Below are positions 40,574-48,889 of a stretch of 64,000 nt of DNA, one piece after another. This DNA is from Brevibacterium permense (GTDB taxonomy: Bacteria; Actinomycetota; Actinomycetes; Actinomycetales; Brevibacteriaceae). The DNA lies in assembly GCF_013280495.1 (NCBI RefSeq), contig NZ_JABSSX010000011.1:1-64000 (forward strand), in the 5' to 3' direction. Made by a program: the position numbers and the translations under genes. Under the pieces are notes generated by a model. It was not told the origin of the DNA and ran no database searches. It saw only the letters and a program-made list of their open reading frames with translations. Numbering within the stretch: the stretch's first letter is position 1; each line of letters opens with the position of its first letter.

Positions 40574-40611
40574 TTGTAGAGAAGGTGCTACCGAATGCAC
40601 CTTCCCTACAA
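40574..40611. repeat. 38-bp palindromic element at pabAB remnant
   Basis: TTGTAG-A-GAAGGTGC, an 8-nt loop (TACCGAAT), then GCACCTTC-C-CTACAA. Both arms pair fully apart from one central A/C mismatch, so a strong hairpin forms. It directly precedes pabAB remnant A, and its right half recurs at 96-122. It is either a small MITE/REP-like element or the end of a larger lost one. Confidence 0.6.
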
Positions 40612-40612
40612 A

Positions 40613-40701
40613 TTGTTCGCTGAGATCTCGTTGCCGTTCCCCGCGGTGCGATATTTTTAGTTCGCGGTGACCGATCTGTCCTCTTGTTTGGAAGCGACCG
40701 C
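40613..40701 (+). pseudogene. pabAB remnant A (glutaminase part)
   Basis: The sequence aligns with 45430-45516 of the intact pabAB gene: TTGTTCGC, GCGGTGCGATAT, TCGCGGTGACCGA and TTGTTTGGA are shared in order, with substitutions, a TAG stop inside, and no upstream part. It is the first of three same-strand, same-order pieces of one decayed pabAB copy; the next piece continues exactly where this stops. Confidence 0.8.
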
Positions 40702-41393
40702 ACTTCAGTATCACCGGAGACGCAGTAACTGCTTCTTCGCGGAGATCGTCGACAAGAGAGATCGGGCGCTCGAGTAGGTCTTGTACCGGCTACTGGATTG
40801 TCCCTTTTGGTTTCTGTTGGTCAGGGATTGGCCCTACTGGCACTGTGCTGATTTCATGTACTGGGCGCCTTTGTGCTGGTGTTTGGGCTTTGTCATAGGC
40901 TTAATGCATGACCAAGAACCCTTCTGAAACTCCGGCAACCCCGAATCCGGACGATGACTCCGAGCAGGAGTCGGAAGAAGGGAACGTGCCTGCGGAATAT
41001 CAAGACTTTGCCCCGGTGAAAGACCCGGTACCTGACGGCACGTGGAAGATGGTCAAGACGACGCTCAGAAACCTGGACCAGTCTGACGAGCTCACTGGCG
41101 CTGAGGTGCAAGTTGCAACACTCGTCTACCTGAAGGACGAAGCTAGCAGGAACAGCCGAATGGGTGGTGTGCTTACAGGGGTTGGCGGCATCGGTGCGGC
41201 GGGTGGAGGCGCCTGGACACTCTTCACTACACAGTTTCAGTTGATGACGTATGTCGCTGCCTTGGGTCTGGCGGCCATTGCGGTCGGCCAGTTCGTGAAG
41301 CTCTACGGCGCACACCGAGAAGGTGTCGGGCCCATGGCTGCAGCCATTATCGAGGCCCGGCAAGGCAGTGAGGACAAGTCGTCCTGAAGAAGA
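40702..41393 (+). mobile_element. ~690-bp insert splitting the pabAB remnant
   Basis: Sequence with no counterpart in the intact pabAB gene lies exactly between the base matching 45516 and the base matching 45517. It carries one gene (40908-41387). Short CTTCAG/CTGAAG complementary ends occur near its borders, but no transposase or target duplication is visible, so the mechanism is unknown. Confidence 0.5.
40908..41387 (+). CDS. Hypothetical two-TM protein (159 aa)
   Basis: 159 residues. An acidic disordered N-terminus (about 1-45, many Asp/Glu) is followed by a helix (DGTWKMVKTTLRNLDQSDEL) and two TM segments (MGGVLTGVGGIGAAGGGAWTLF and LMTYVAALGLAAIAVGQFVKLYG) with a short turn. The C-terminus is charged. 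No family is recognised. GC content is near core level, and the gene sits within the insert in the pabAB remnant, so it presumably arrived with it. Confidence 0.65.
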   Translation: MTKNPSETPATPNPDDDSEQESEEGNVPAEYQDFAPVKDPVPDGTWKMVKTTLRNLDQSDELTGAEVQVATLVYLKDEASRNSRMGGVLTGVGGIGAAGGGAWTLFTTQFQLMTYVAALGLAAIAVGQFVKLYGAHREGVGPMAAAIIEARQGSEDKSS

Positions 41394-41651
41394 GGTGGAC
41401 CGAAGACTGAGTCATCCCGGCGCTGCGGCACCGGTCCAGTCCGCAGTGGGGAGTCCGTTTTCACCCGCAGTCGATTGCCAATAACGAGGTGCGGTCGCTT
41501 ACGAGGAGCTTTGCTGAACTGACTGTGGCGTGGAACTGGCGGGCTGAGCATGCGAGCGGCGGATTCGCCCATAAAGGTTGGGGTGGCGAGGAAATTCCCC
41601 GCGATGCCTATGCCGATGTCCGCGCGGGGACATGCACAGTGCTCGATCTGT
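41394..41651 (+). pseudogene. pabAB remnant B
   Basis: Continues remnant A and aligns with 45517-45770: CCGAAGAC, GAGTCATCC, TGGGGAGTCC (the HPES region, now altered), the TGGAAC and GACTGAGCA stretch and ATGGCGAGGA-like segment. Frame is lost in several places. It ends at CTGTA, where the IS481-type transposon begins. Confidence 0.8.
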
Positions 41652-41652
41652 A

Positions 41653-42654
41653 CTAGGTGTATGAGGCCATGACGTTGCTGACTCGCGTCGGTGTCGCAGA
41701 GGCGGGCGGTTGCCCGTCGTGAGCGCCGTGGGGACGGTGATAGTTGTAGTGCCGGTTCCACACTTCGAGCGCGGCAGCGCGTTCGGCTTCTGAGCGCCAG
41801 ATGCGCGCGTAAAGAAACTCTTCGGCGAGGATCCGGTTGTAGCGCTCGACTTTGCCGTTGTGTCGAGGCGTGTATGGCGTGATGCGCTGGTGTCGACTGT
41901 TCCCGACTGCGTCGTGGAAAGCTGCGGATCGGTAGCAGGAACCGTTGTCGGTCACGACCCGCTCGATCCCGGCGATGCCGTGCTTGGCGAACCAAGCTCT
42001 TGCACGTCCGAGGAACTCGACGGCAGTGGCGGCTGTCTCGTCCGGCAACGCTTCGGTGTACGCGAGTCGGGTGTGCCCGTCGATGGCCGAATGCAGGTAG
42101 ACGTAGCCAGTCTTCGTACCCCGGGTCTTCTGACGTGCGACAGCTTTGGCTTTCTCGCTGCCTTTGCCGTGCACACGCCACCCGCCGCCATCAGGGATAC
42201 GACCGACCTTCTTCACGTCCAGGTGCACCATGTGGCCGGGACGTTTGGTGGTGATGCGTTGCGGTTCCCGATTCAACTCGCCGTTGGGGTCAATATACTT
42301 GCGCTGGTTCAGGCCCAGCTGCGCGAGGAGCCGGGTGATGGTGCGACGACTGACCGGTGTTCCTGCTTGCTCGAGCTCGAATGCGATACGGGACGCTGGC
42401 CATTTCTGTTCTCGTCGCATTGACTCGATCTGCTCCACGAGGCGGCCAGGCGTTGCAGATGGTTGACGGATCGGCGACGACGAGCGGTCCTGTAGACCGA
42501 GCTTCCCGAATCGTTTGTATCTGTTGACCCATTTCGAGGCGGTCGCGCGGGAGATCCCCATCTCTGCGGCAACATGAGAAATAGGTCGAATCCGACAGCG
42601 CGCGACGAGTCGACGACGACCTTCGACTGTCAGTGGCGAATTTGCGTGCGTCAC
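41653..42654 (-). CDS. IS481-family transposase
   Basis: 333 residues, apparently intact. The N-terminal HTH is THANSPLTVEGRRRLVARC and VAAEMGISRATASKWVNRYKRFG in outline. The DDE core has VHLDVKKVGRIPDGGG (D), VVTDNGSCYRS (D) and HNGKVERYNRILAEEF (E). The C-terminus NVMASYT and its TAG stop lie inside the terminal repeat, as is normal for IS481. The GTG start overlaps the stop of the exporter gene (GTGA), so transposase translation is coupled to the resistance gene. A longer upstream open frame is only the shadow of that gene. Confidence 0.95.
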   Translation of the reverse strand: MTHANSPLTVEGRRRLVARCRIRPISHVAAEMGISRATASKWVNRYKRFGKLGLQDRSSSPIRQPSATPGRLVEQIESMRREQKWPASRIAFELEQAGTPVSRRTITRLLAQLGLNQRKYIDPNGELNREPQRITTKRPGHMVHLDVKKVGRIPDGGGWRVHGKGSEKAKAVARQKTRGTKTGYVYLHSAIDGHTRLAYTEALPDETAATAVEFLGRARAWFAKHGIAGIERVVTDNGSCYRSAAFHDAVGNSRHQRITPYTPRHNGKVERYNRILAEEFLYARIWRSEAERAAALEVWNRHYNYHRPHGAHDGQPPASATPTRVSNVMASYT

Positions 42655-43832
42655 TTGACCACCTCGCTCTCGACGGGTGCAATCAGCCGAATGAGCGGAA
42701 CTGCGAGCAGCAGTGCCGTGGTGGTCGCGAGCGCGGCTACCCAAACGGGTCCGAGCGCGCCCGGCATGACGCTGAGTGCGGCGGAGGCGAGCACGGGACC
42801 GGCGGCCGCGCCAACGTTGAGTGCCGCTGTCGCGTATGACCCTGCCATGGTGGGTGCACTCGCCGCGGCATAGAGCACTCGTGTGATCAGCGTGCTCCCG
42901 ACGGCGAACCCCACCACACCCTGAGTGAATACGAGCCCGAGCAGGGCAACGGGGTTCGTTGCAAAGAGGGCCAGCGCGACCCACCCGAGCACCAGAACGC
43001 TGCCACCACCGACGATGACGATCCTGGGTCGGGCATCCGAGAGTCGTCCCGCAACGGTGACGCCGATGAAGGAGCCGACGCCGAAGAGCACAAGGGCCAG
43101 CGGTACCCACCACTGGCTCAGGCCGGCGGTGTCCGTAACGATCGGCGCGAGATAGGTGAGCGTGGCGAAGGTGCCGGCATTCACCAGGGCAGCGAGCAAC
43201 ATCGTTAGAACGAGGCGCGGGGAGGACAGCTGCGCCAGTTCCACACGCAGCGAGGTCGAGGACGACTCCTCCCTTGACGAGTCGTGAACTTGAGTGTTGA
43301 AGCCCGCGGCAATGCCGATCGCAGCGGGGACGCAGAGAAGAGCGATCGCCCAGAACGTCGACTGCCAGCCGAGTGCCGTTCCAAGCAGTGCACCGGCGGG
43401 GACGCCGGCGACGGTGGCGACGGTGGTACCCGCCAGCAGAACCGCCACGGCCCGCCCTTTGGCATCGGGTGCTACGAGTCTCGTCGCCGCACCCAAAGCG
43501 ACCGCCAGGAAGCCTGCATTCACGATCGCCGCGATCACGCGCGTGATGAACAGAACCGTGAAATCCGGCGTAAGTGCCCCGACGACGTGGGATAGCGCGA
43601 ATACGATCACGCAACCCAGGAGTGTCGCCTTCACGGGGAGGTGACGAGTGAGCGCGGCCATCGCCGGTGCACCGATCACCATCCCTGCGGCGAACGCCGA
43701 TGTCAGGAGACCAGCGGTCCCCACGGAAACGCTGAAGTATGTGGAGATGTCGGGCACGAGGCCGGCGAGCATGAATTCGGAAGTACCCATGGCGAAGACC
43801 ACCAGGGCAAGAAGATAGAGAGCGAAAGGCAT
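42651..43832 (-). CDS. cmx: MFS chloramphenicol exporter, Cmx/CmlR family
   Basis: 393 residues with 12 TM helices. The opening MPFALYLLALVVFAMGTSEFMLAGL, then VGTAGLLTSAFAAGMVIGAP (motif C-like), ITRVIAAIVNAGFLAVALG, and GSYATAALNVGAAAGPVLAS closely follow Cmx/CmlR drug:H+ antiporters that export chloramphenicol (family knowledge). The start at 43832 was chosen because MPFALY is the conserved family N-terminus. A leader ORF with hairpins precedes it, suggesting inducible expression. Drug specificity is inferred, not proven. Confidence 0.9.
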   Translation of the reverse strand: MPFALYLLALVVFAMGTSEFMLAGLVPDISTYFSVSVGTAGLLTSAFAAGMVIGAPAMAALTRHLPVKATLLGCVIVFALSHVVGALTPDFTVLFITRVIAAIVNAGFLAVALGAATRLVAPDAKGRAVAVLLAGTTVATVAGVPAGALLGTALGWQSTFWAIALLCVPAAIGIAAGFNTQVHDSSREESSSTSLRVELAQLSSPRLVLTMLLAALVNAGTFATLTYLAPIVTDTAGLSQWWVPLALVLFGVGSFIGVTVAGRLSDARPRIVIVGGGSVLVLGWVALALFATNPVALLGLVFTQGVVGFAVGSTLITRVLYAAASAPTMAGSYATAALNVGAAAGPVLASAALSVMPGALGPVWVAALATTTALLLAVPLIRLIAPVESEVVK

Positions 43833-44015
43833 CGAGATAGCTCCGAAGCGAGAGTACGAACAAGAGAACGTCTCGTCACCACGGTCAGCGCCCAGAGGGC
43901 ACCCGGATGCCGTGCTGCGCGCAGCACTGGGCAACAGAGAGCTAAGGGCTCAGCGGAGGTGAGGGGCTGACGGCGTGACCGAAAGCCCCTGAGTGTCCGA
44001 TTCAGGGCTCGACAT
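43833..44015 (-). promoter_or_regulatory. cmx leader: 21-codon peptide and hairpins
   Basis: On the minus strand an ATG at 44015 after an AAGGTGAG site opens a 21-codon frame (MSSPESDTQGLSVTPSAPHL..) ending at 43950. Complementary blocks follow or overlap it: GGGGCT/AGCCCC around the leader end and the palindrome GTGCTGCGCGCAGCAC before the exporter start at 43832. This is the layout of ribosome-mediated attenuation known for other chloramphenicol-resistance genes; the stalling step is inferred. Confidence 0.55.
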
Positions 44016-44054
44016 ACCGCTCACCTTACCTGGCTGCGCCGCCACCCCCAAGAA

Positions 44055-44086
44055 GTGTCAACAACCTCCTGGCCAGCAACAACTAG
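44055..44086 (-). repeat. Right terminal inverted repeat of the transposon
   Basis: Read inward it matches the left end (41653-41684) at 22 of 30 positions. On the plus strand it spells VNNLLASNN-stop, a mimic of the transposase C-terminus, because in IS481 elements the transposase end is encoded within the repeat. Confidence 0.75.
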
Positions 44087-44087
44087 G

Positions 44088-44588
44088 CGAACAGCGGTCC
44101 TATTGACGCTCTGCATTGATACATCCTCGACATCGAGGTACTCCCTCAGGCGTACTCCGACAATCAACTGTTCACCGATCTCTTCGGTAACGAGCGCATT
44201 GCAGTGTGGGCTCGACGGAAACCTCCCCGGAAGTGCGACCGCGTGGTTCTCGATCACGGGCGCACCGATGGGACCGCTGAGCAAGGTGGTGATCGCCTCG
44301 GCGCTGGACGAAACTGTTGAAGTCCGCTTGGGCAGTGGCGAATCAGCGAAGTCGATTCCGTCGTCGGAATTCTTCGACTTGCTCGATTCCGGACTTGCAG
44401 GCACGACCGTCGCGGTGTCGGGCAATGGGATTGCAGCGCCTGTTGCCGAAACCTCACTCCTCCCCGAGAGCACGCATAGCGAGGATCTACCGGTCGTGTT
44501 CCGACTCAGGTGGGTCGGCTACCTCGGCTACGAACTCAAGACCGAGGCCTGCTCGCCGAATCTGCACGAATCAGACCGGCCTGACACC
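44088..44588 (+). pseudogene. pabAB remnant C
   Basis: Aligns with about 45775-46277 of pabAB. At protein level the two share LDGNLPG, SI.GAP.GPLSK, VEVR, WVGYLGYELK and ACSPN..ESD.PD. Frame is intact over much of the piece, so decay is recent or partial. The 3' half of the synthase (PabB catalytic core) is absent, so the copy was truncated before or after insertion of the transposon. Confidence 0.85.
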
Positions 44589-44744
44589 GTTAGGTTTGAG
44601 TTGGGACCGCTCCGGCAATTAGACCTAGCCCACTCGGCAACCGAATCATAATAGTCGACACGGACTCGGCGACGAGACGGGAAGATCCCTCGAAGTGGAG
44701 GCTTAAGTTCCGACCATCGCAGCGGTGACTCTTGGCCAGCTGAA

Positions 44745-44927
44745 CTAATGTCGCTCGCGTCGGCGACTGTAGTTGAGAATCGGAACCATCAGAACGAGCG
44801 CGCCGATGTTGGGTAGCAGTGCCCACAGCGGGTACGGACCGCTGTTCGAGCCCGCGAGGAATGCCACGCTAACGATCAGCCCGAGGCCGACAAGAATCCA
44901 CGCAGTCAATTTCAAGGCTGCGATCAC
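44745..44927 (-). CDS. Small two-TM membrane protein (60 aa), hypothetical
   Basis: 60 residues: two hydrophobic helices (AALKLTAWILVGLGLIVSVAFLAG and YPLWALLPNIGALVLMVPIL) separated by NSGP, with a basic RRRERH tail. The sequence is protein-like and codon use is GC-ending. No family recognised. It lies between the pabAB remnant and the intact gene. Confidence 0.5.
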   Translation of the reverse strand: MIAALKLTAWILVGLGLIVSVAFLAGSNSGPYPLWALLPNIGALVLMVPILNYSRRRERH

Positions 44928-45076
44928 CGACGTCCTCCTGAGTCATTGGGTGTGATCGTGAGCGGCGCTACCAGCCACTCTTGTCTGTCGAATACGATTG
45001 TTCCTGCCTCACAGCAACAACGCACGGACGTTTGGGTTCGTTGGGGTGCCTGATCGCTGTGAATGAGGAGGTGGAC

Positions 45077-47503
45077 ATGATCCGTACATTGCTCATCGAC
45101 AATGCCGATTCGTTCACTCTCAACCTCTTCCATCTGCTCGCCGAGGTGAACGAGTGCGGTCCGACGCTTGTGCCCAATGACTGGGCTGAGTTCGAGATGA
45201 GCGTGCTCGACGAATTCGACAATGTTGTCATCTCGCCTGGGCCAGGAACACCAGAAAGATCGGCAGACTTCGCCATTTGCGCCGAGGTGATCGAACATTC
45301 CCCGATCCCGGTGCTCGGCGTGTGTCTCGGTCATCAGGGGATCGCTCATGTGCACGGGGGAGCCGTGGTGCACTCTCCGGAGCCTAGACACGGTCGGGTC
45401 TCGGCGATCCGGCATACCGAGACCGAGTTGTTCGCCGGTATCCCCTCGCCGTTCTCGGCGGTGCGATATCACTCGCTCGCGGTGACCGACTTGCCCGATT
45501 GTTTGGAGGCAACAGCGTGGTCCGAAGACGGAGTCATCCAAGCGCTCCGGCATCGGTCCAGGCCACAATGGGGAGTCCAGTTCCATCCGGAATCGATCGC
45601 CTCCGATGAGGCTCGGACCCTGCTGCGGAAGTTCGCCGAGCTTACTGCGGCATGGAACCGGGGGACTGAGCATCAGGATGACGGTTCGGTCAATGAGGCG
45701 TGGGATGGCGAGGAGATTGTCTCGAAATCTGACCTCCCTGCAGGGACGTGCGCAGCGCTCAATCGGTCCGAAGCGACTCCCCACCCTACTGACGATCGGC
45801 ACCACTACATTCTCGACACCGATGTTCTCCCTCAGACATTCACCGACGAGCGGCTGTTCATCGAACTCTTCGGTGACGAACTTGAGGCCGTTTGGCTCGA
45901 CGGAAACCTACCTGGCGATGACTCGTCACGGTTCTCAATCATGGGTGCGCCGTCCGGTCCGCTGAGCAAAATAGCGACCGCCTCGGTACCGGAAGGGGTA
46001 GTCGAAGTGCGTTCGGCCGGTGACGAGTCAGAGAATGTGACTGAGTCGTCCGGATTCTTTGACTGGCTCGAAGCCGAACTCGCAAGCGCGACCGTTGCGG
46101 TGACCGGCGAAAGAACAGAAGCGCAAGGCATCAAATCCACTTTTCCCGGCTTGAGCGCCTTAAGCCAAGACCTGCCGTTTGAGTTCCGGCTCGGGTGGGT
46201 CGGTTATCTCGGCTACGAGCTCAAGGCCGAGGTCGGCTCGCCGAACCAGCGCGAATCTGACCTGCCTGACGCCGGCATGATGTTCCTCGATCGCGCACTG
46301 GTCATCGACCACGTCACCAAGAGCATTCACCTTCTGGCACTGCGTCATGACGACGACCCAACTGGCCACGCAACAAACCAGGACTGGTTTGACCACGCAC
46401 GCGCACGGATCGCATCGGTCCCCGCCGAGGAAGTCAGTGGTACTGACCAACGGCGGGCCACCTCGTCGAAGGCAGACACCTCAACCCCAGCGGAACGTCG
46501 CAATCCAATCCTCGTGGCACGGCACAGTCGGCGCGAGTACCTCGACCTCATCGATCAAGTGCAAGAGAAGATCACCGATGGCGAGACCTACGAAGTCTGC
46601 CTGACGAACATGCTCGAATGCGCCGTCGATCCGCATGCGTCACCACTGGAGATGTATCTGCGGCTGCGTGAGGACAATCCGACGCCGTTTGGGGCGTTCA
46701 TCCGCACGCGAGAGGCGGTGATTCTCAGCACCTCACCTGAGCGGTTTCTGCGTATTGGCGCAGACGGCCGGGTGGAGTCGAAGCCGATCAAGGGTACCCG
46801 GCCCAGGGGAGCGAACCAGGCAGAGGACGAGGCGATCAAGGCTGAGCTGGCCGCCTCGGTGAAGGATCGGTCGGAAAATCTCATGATCGTCGATCTCGTC
46901 CGGCACGACCTCGGGCGCACGGCCGAGCTGGGATCGGTGCAGGTGGACACGTTGTTCGGGATCGAGTCGTATGCGACGGTGCATCAGATGGTCTCGACGG
47001 TCAGTTCACGCTTGGCCGAGGATGCTAGCCCGGTGGCGTGTGTGCGGGCGGCGTTCCCACCAGGGTCGATGACCGGGGCGCCGAAGCTGCGGACGATGAC
47101 GACCATCGAAGAGCTCGAAGCCGGCCCGCGTGGGGTGTACAGCGGAGCAGTCGGGTATTTCTCGCTCGGCGGTGCCGTCGATCTCAGCGTCGTCATCCGC
47201 ACGCTCGTCGTTCAGGGTGAGACTCTGAGTTACGGGGTCGGCGGAGCGATCGTTGCGCTCTCGGATTCCCAAGAGGAGTACGAGGAGACAGTGGCGAAGG
47301 CGGCTCCGGTGCTGAGGTTGCTCGGTGGAGTGGGGTTCCCCGGCGAGGTTGTCGTTCATGCGAACGACCCGTCCGATCTGAGGACACATATCCATTCGAC
47401 TGAGCAGATAGGCGATGTTGACGTCCACACCATGATCCCCGCCGAGGAGGCCGGACCGACCGATACCGCTGTGGCCGAATACTCGGGTGGAGTTGAGCGA
47501 TGA
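45077..47503 (+). CDS. pabAB: Fused aminodeoxychorismate synthase PabA-PabB
   Basis: 808 residues. Residues 1-200 are a class I glutaminase (LLIDNADSFTLNLFHLL; nucleophile Cys in LGVCLGHQGIAH; HPESIAS). The PabB component follows after a linker: the LGWVGYLGYELKAEVG region near 375, then the chorismate-binding core with SPERFLRIG, ESKPIKGTRPRG (catalytic Lys), DLVRHDLGRTAELGSV and PPGSMTGAPKLRTM. The enzyme makes 4-amino-4-deoxychorismate for folate synthesis. ATG 45077 follows GAGGAGG; the longer frame was rejected. Overlaps pabC by 4 bp. A decayed copy lies just upstream. Confidence 0.95.
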   Translation: MIRTLLIDNADSFTLNLFHLLAEVNECGPTLVPNDWAEFEMSVLDEFDNVVISPGPGTPERSADFAICAEVIEHSPIPVLGVCLGHQGIAHVHGGAVVHSPEPRHGRVSAIRHTETELFAGIPSPFSAVRYHSLAVTDLPDCLEATAWSEDGVIQALRHRSRPQWGVQFHPESIASDEARTLLRKFAELTAAWNRGTEHQDDGSVNEAWDGEEIVSKSDLPAGTCAALNRSEATPHPTDDRHHYILDTDVLPQTFTDERLFIELFGDELEAVWLDGNLPGDDSSRFSIMGAPSGPLSKIATASVPEGVVEVRSAGDESENVTESSGFFDWLEAELASATVAVTGERTEAQGIKSTFPGLSALSQDLPFEFRLGWVGYLGYELKAEVGSPNQRESDLPDAGMMFLDRALVIDHVTKSIHLLALRHDDDPTGHATNQDWFDHARARIASVPAEEVSGTDQRRATSSKADTSTPAERRNPILVARHSRREYLDLIDQVQEKITDGETYEVCLTNMLECAVDPHASPLEMYLRLREDNPTPFGAFIRTREAVILSTSPERFLRIGADGRVESKPIKGTRPRGANQAEDEAIKAELAASVKDRSENLMIVDLVRHDLGRTAELGSVQVDTLFGIESYATVHQMVSTVSSRLAEDASPVACVRAAFPPGSMTGAPKLRTMTTIEELEAGPRGVYSGAVGYFSLGGAVDLSVVIRTLVVQGETLSYGVGGAIVALSDSQEEYEETVAKAAPVLRLLGGVGFPGEVVVHANDPSDLRTHIHSTEQIGDVDVHTMIPAEEAGPTDTAVAEYSGGVER

Positions 47504-48354
47504 ACGTGTGGCTGTGGAATCAACAGGATCACCGTTTCGAGGAGCCTACGACGGACATCAGCTCATCGAAGCTGATGGCCGCCGATTCGTGGCTTGTTGA
47601 AGACGGGCGGGTACGAGCGTTCGACCTCCATCGGACACGGTTCGGTGATGCTGCTGCGCAGGTGGGGATGGGTGATGCGATCACCGACGATTTTTGGGCG
47701 GCAGTGGTCGAGAAGATCCCGGCGAAGAGGGAGTGGTTCCCGCGCGTAGATGTCCTCGACGTTTCTCCTGACGCCGAACGTGAGTTGGCATTCCGGTTGC
47801 GACCAGCACCGACTCGGACGCAGGAGTTGAAGGTTCTCATCCCGCCATATTCCGACCCACGAATCACTCCGAATCGGAAAGGCCCGGACATCGCATTGCT
47901 TGAGCGTGTGCGGGAGGACGCCGGTGAGCAGTACAGCTGTGACGAGGTATTGCTTATCAATGGGGACGGGTACGTCATCGAGGGAGCGACGACGAGCCTG
48001 CTGTGGTGGGATGAAGAGACGCTCTGTGCACAGGACCCGGAGTTGGGCGCACTGCCGGGAGTCACCTCGGCGGTGATCCTTGAGGAGGCTCGCGCTCGGT
48101 CGGTTCCGATCGAGTTGCGGCGAGTGCGCCCCGAGGAGCTTATCGAGCACGAAGCATGGCTCGTCAACGCGCTCCACGGGATTCGGCGAGTGAGCGAACT
48201 CGTTGACGGGCGTGACCTTCACGACAGCGTGCAGCGCGGCGATGAGCCGAATCAGATTTGGGCTGGGCATAGAGGCGGGCCCCATGCGGATGCGGTCCGG
48301 CTCGGCCGTTGGCGTGAATGGTTGGAAACGATTAGGGTCGCTCCGGGCATGTGA
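47500..48354 (+). CDS. pabC: Aminodeoxychorismate lyase PabC (class IV aminotransferase fold)
   Basis: 284 residues. Fold-type IV PLP features: DSWLVEDGRVRAFDLHRTRFG at the N-terminus, the PLP Lys region LKVLIPPYSDPR, NGDGYVIEGATTSLLWW, and QDPELGALPGVTSAVILEEA. Following pabAB with an ATGA overlap, it most probably releases p-aminobenzoate from the pabAB product. The last residues (RVAPGM) run into an ISL3 remnant, so the natural C-terminus may have been altered by that insertion. Confidence 0.88.
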   Translation: MNVWLWNQQDHRFEEPTTDISSSKLMAADSWLVEDGRVRAFDLHRTRFGDAAAQVGMGDAITDDFWAAVVEKIPAKREWFPRVDVLDVSPDAERELAFRLRPAPTRTQELKVLIPPYSDPRITPNRKGPDIALLERVREDAGEQYSCDEVLLINGDGYVIEGATTSLLWWDEETLCAQDPELGALPGVTSAVILEEARARSVPIELRRVRPEELIEHEAWLVNALHGIRRVSELVDGRDLHDSVQRGDEPNQIWAGHRGGPHADAVRLGRWREWLETIRVAPGM

Positions 48355-48665
48355 AGGCTCCGGGCGATGTAGTTGGTCAGGTTTCGGAACCCGAGTGCGG
48401 AGCCGCGCAGGTGTTCGTGCCGTTTGTTGAGCGCCTCGGTCGGCCCGTTGCTGGTGCCGGGTCGTTCGAAGTAGGCGAGCACGTCAGCGGCTCGCTTCTT
48501 CAGGGTCCGGCCCAGGGTGGTGAGCTCGGTGAGCACCTTGCGGACGCCGGCGCTGAGGTCGGTGATCAGCTTCTCCATGAGTAGGAACCTCCGTTGTCGG
48601 GAGACCTCGACGTCTATCTGCGGACCGACGTGCCCGGCCGACCTACACCGTCATCTGAGAAGACC
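48351..48665 (-). mobile_element. ISL3-family transposase C-terminal remnant
   Basis: On the minus strand about 85 residues match the ISL3 transposase C-terminus: LITDLSAGVRKVLTELTTLGRTLKKRAADVLAYFERPGTSNGPTEALN in outline, then LRGSALGFRNLTNYIARSL. The match stops at the pabC end. The plus-strand stretch CCTACACCGTCATCTGAGAAG at about 48641-48661 resembles the region outside ISL3 genes. No N-terminal part or intact ends remain. Confidence 0.7.
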
Positions 48666-48889
48666 CCTGAAACGTCTTCGACGACGGGACCGGCGAGGAG
48701 GAGGGCGCGGTGAGCTAAAGGAATGGAGCTTGCTCGGCTTCGACGCCGCCGCAAGCTCCGGTGAAACGATCGGTACTGGTCGGTCCTCGTCGGTCACCAC
48801 CGGATGGCAGCGTCCCCCATCCTCGGCGTTTGCGCAGGTCAGCGGCTCGTTCGCCCAGTGGACGCATCAAGCGATAGACGCAAAGCCGA

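Larger units (their letters stand above)
41652..44087 (-). mobile_element. Tn5564-like transposon: IS481 transposase plus cmx-type exporter
   Basis: A 2.4-kb element inserted in the decayed pabAB copy. Ends: imperfect terminal inverted repeats of about 30 bp (22 of 30 positions match) starting CTAGGTGTATGAGGCCATGA on the left and, inverted, CTAGTTGTTGCTGGCCAGGA on the right. Both ends carry ACTAGG (41652-41657 and 44082-44087), fitting the NCTAGN target duplicated by IS481. Flanking pabAB sequence resumes precisely on each side. Cmx plus IS481-type transposase is the known content of Tn5564 from Corynebacterium; identity to it cannot be measured here. Confidence 0.85.

Noticed and set aside
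41653..43863. Very long minus-strand frame running through both the transposase and the exporter
   Set aside because: Only the last 333 residues match IS481 transposase; the upstream part is the wrong-frame shadow of the exporter gene.
44055..44651. 198-codon plus-strand frame treated as a gene
   Set aside because: It starts in the transposon terminal repeat and continues into pabAB remnant C; it is a chance fusion.
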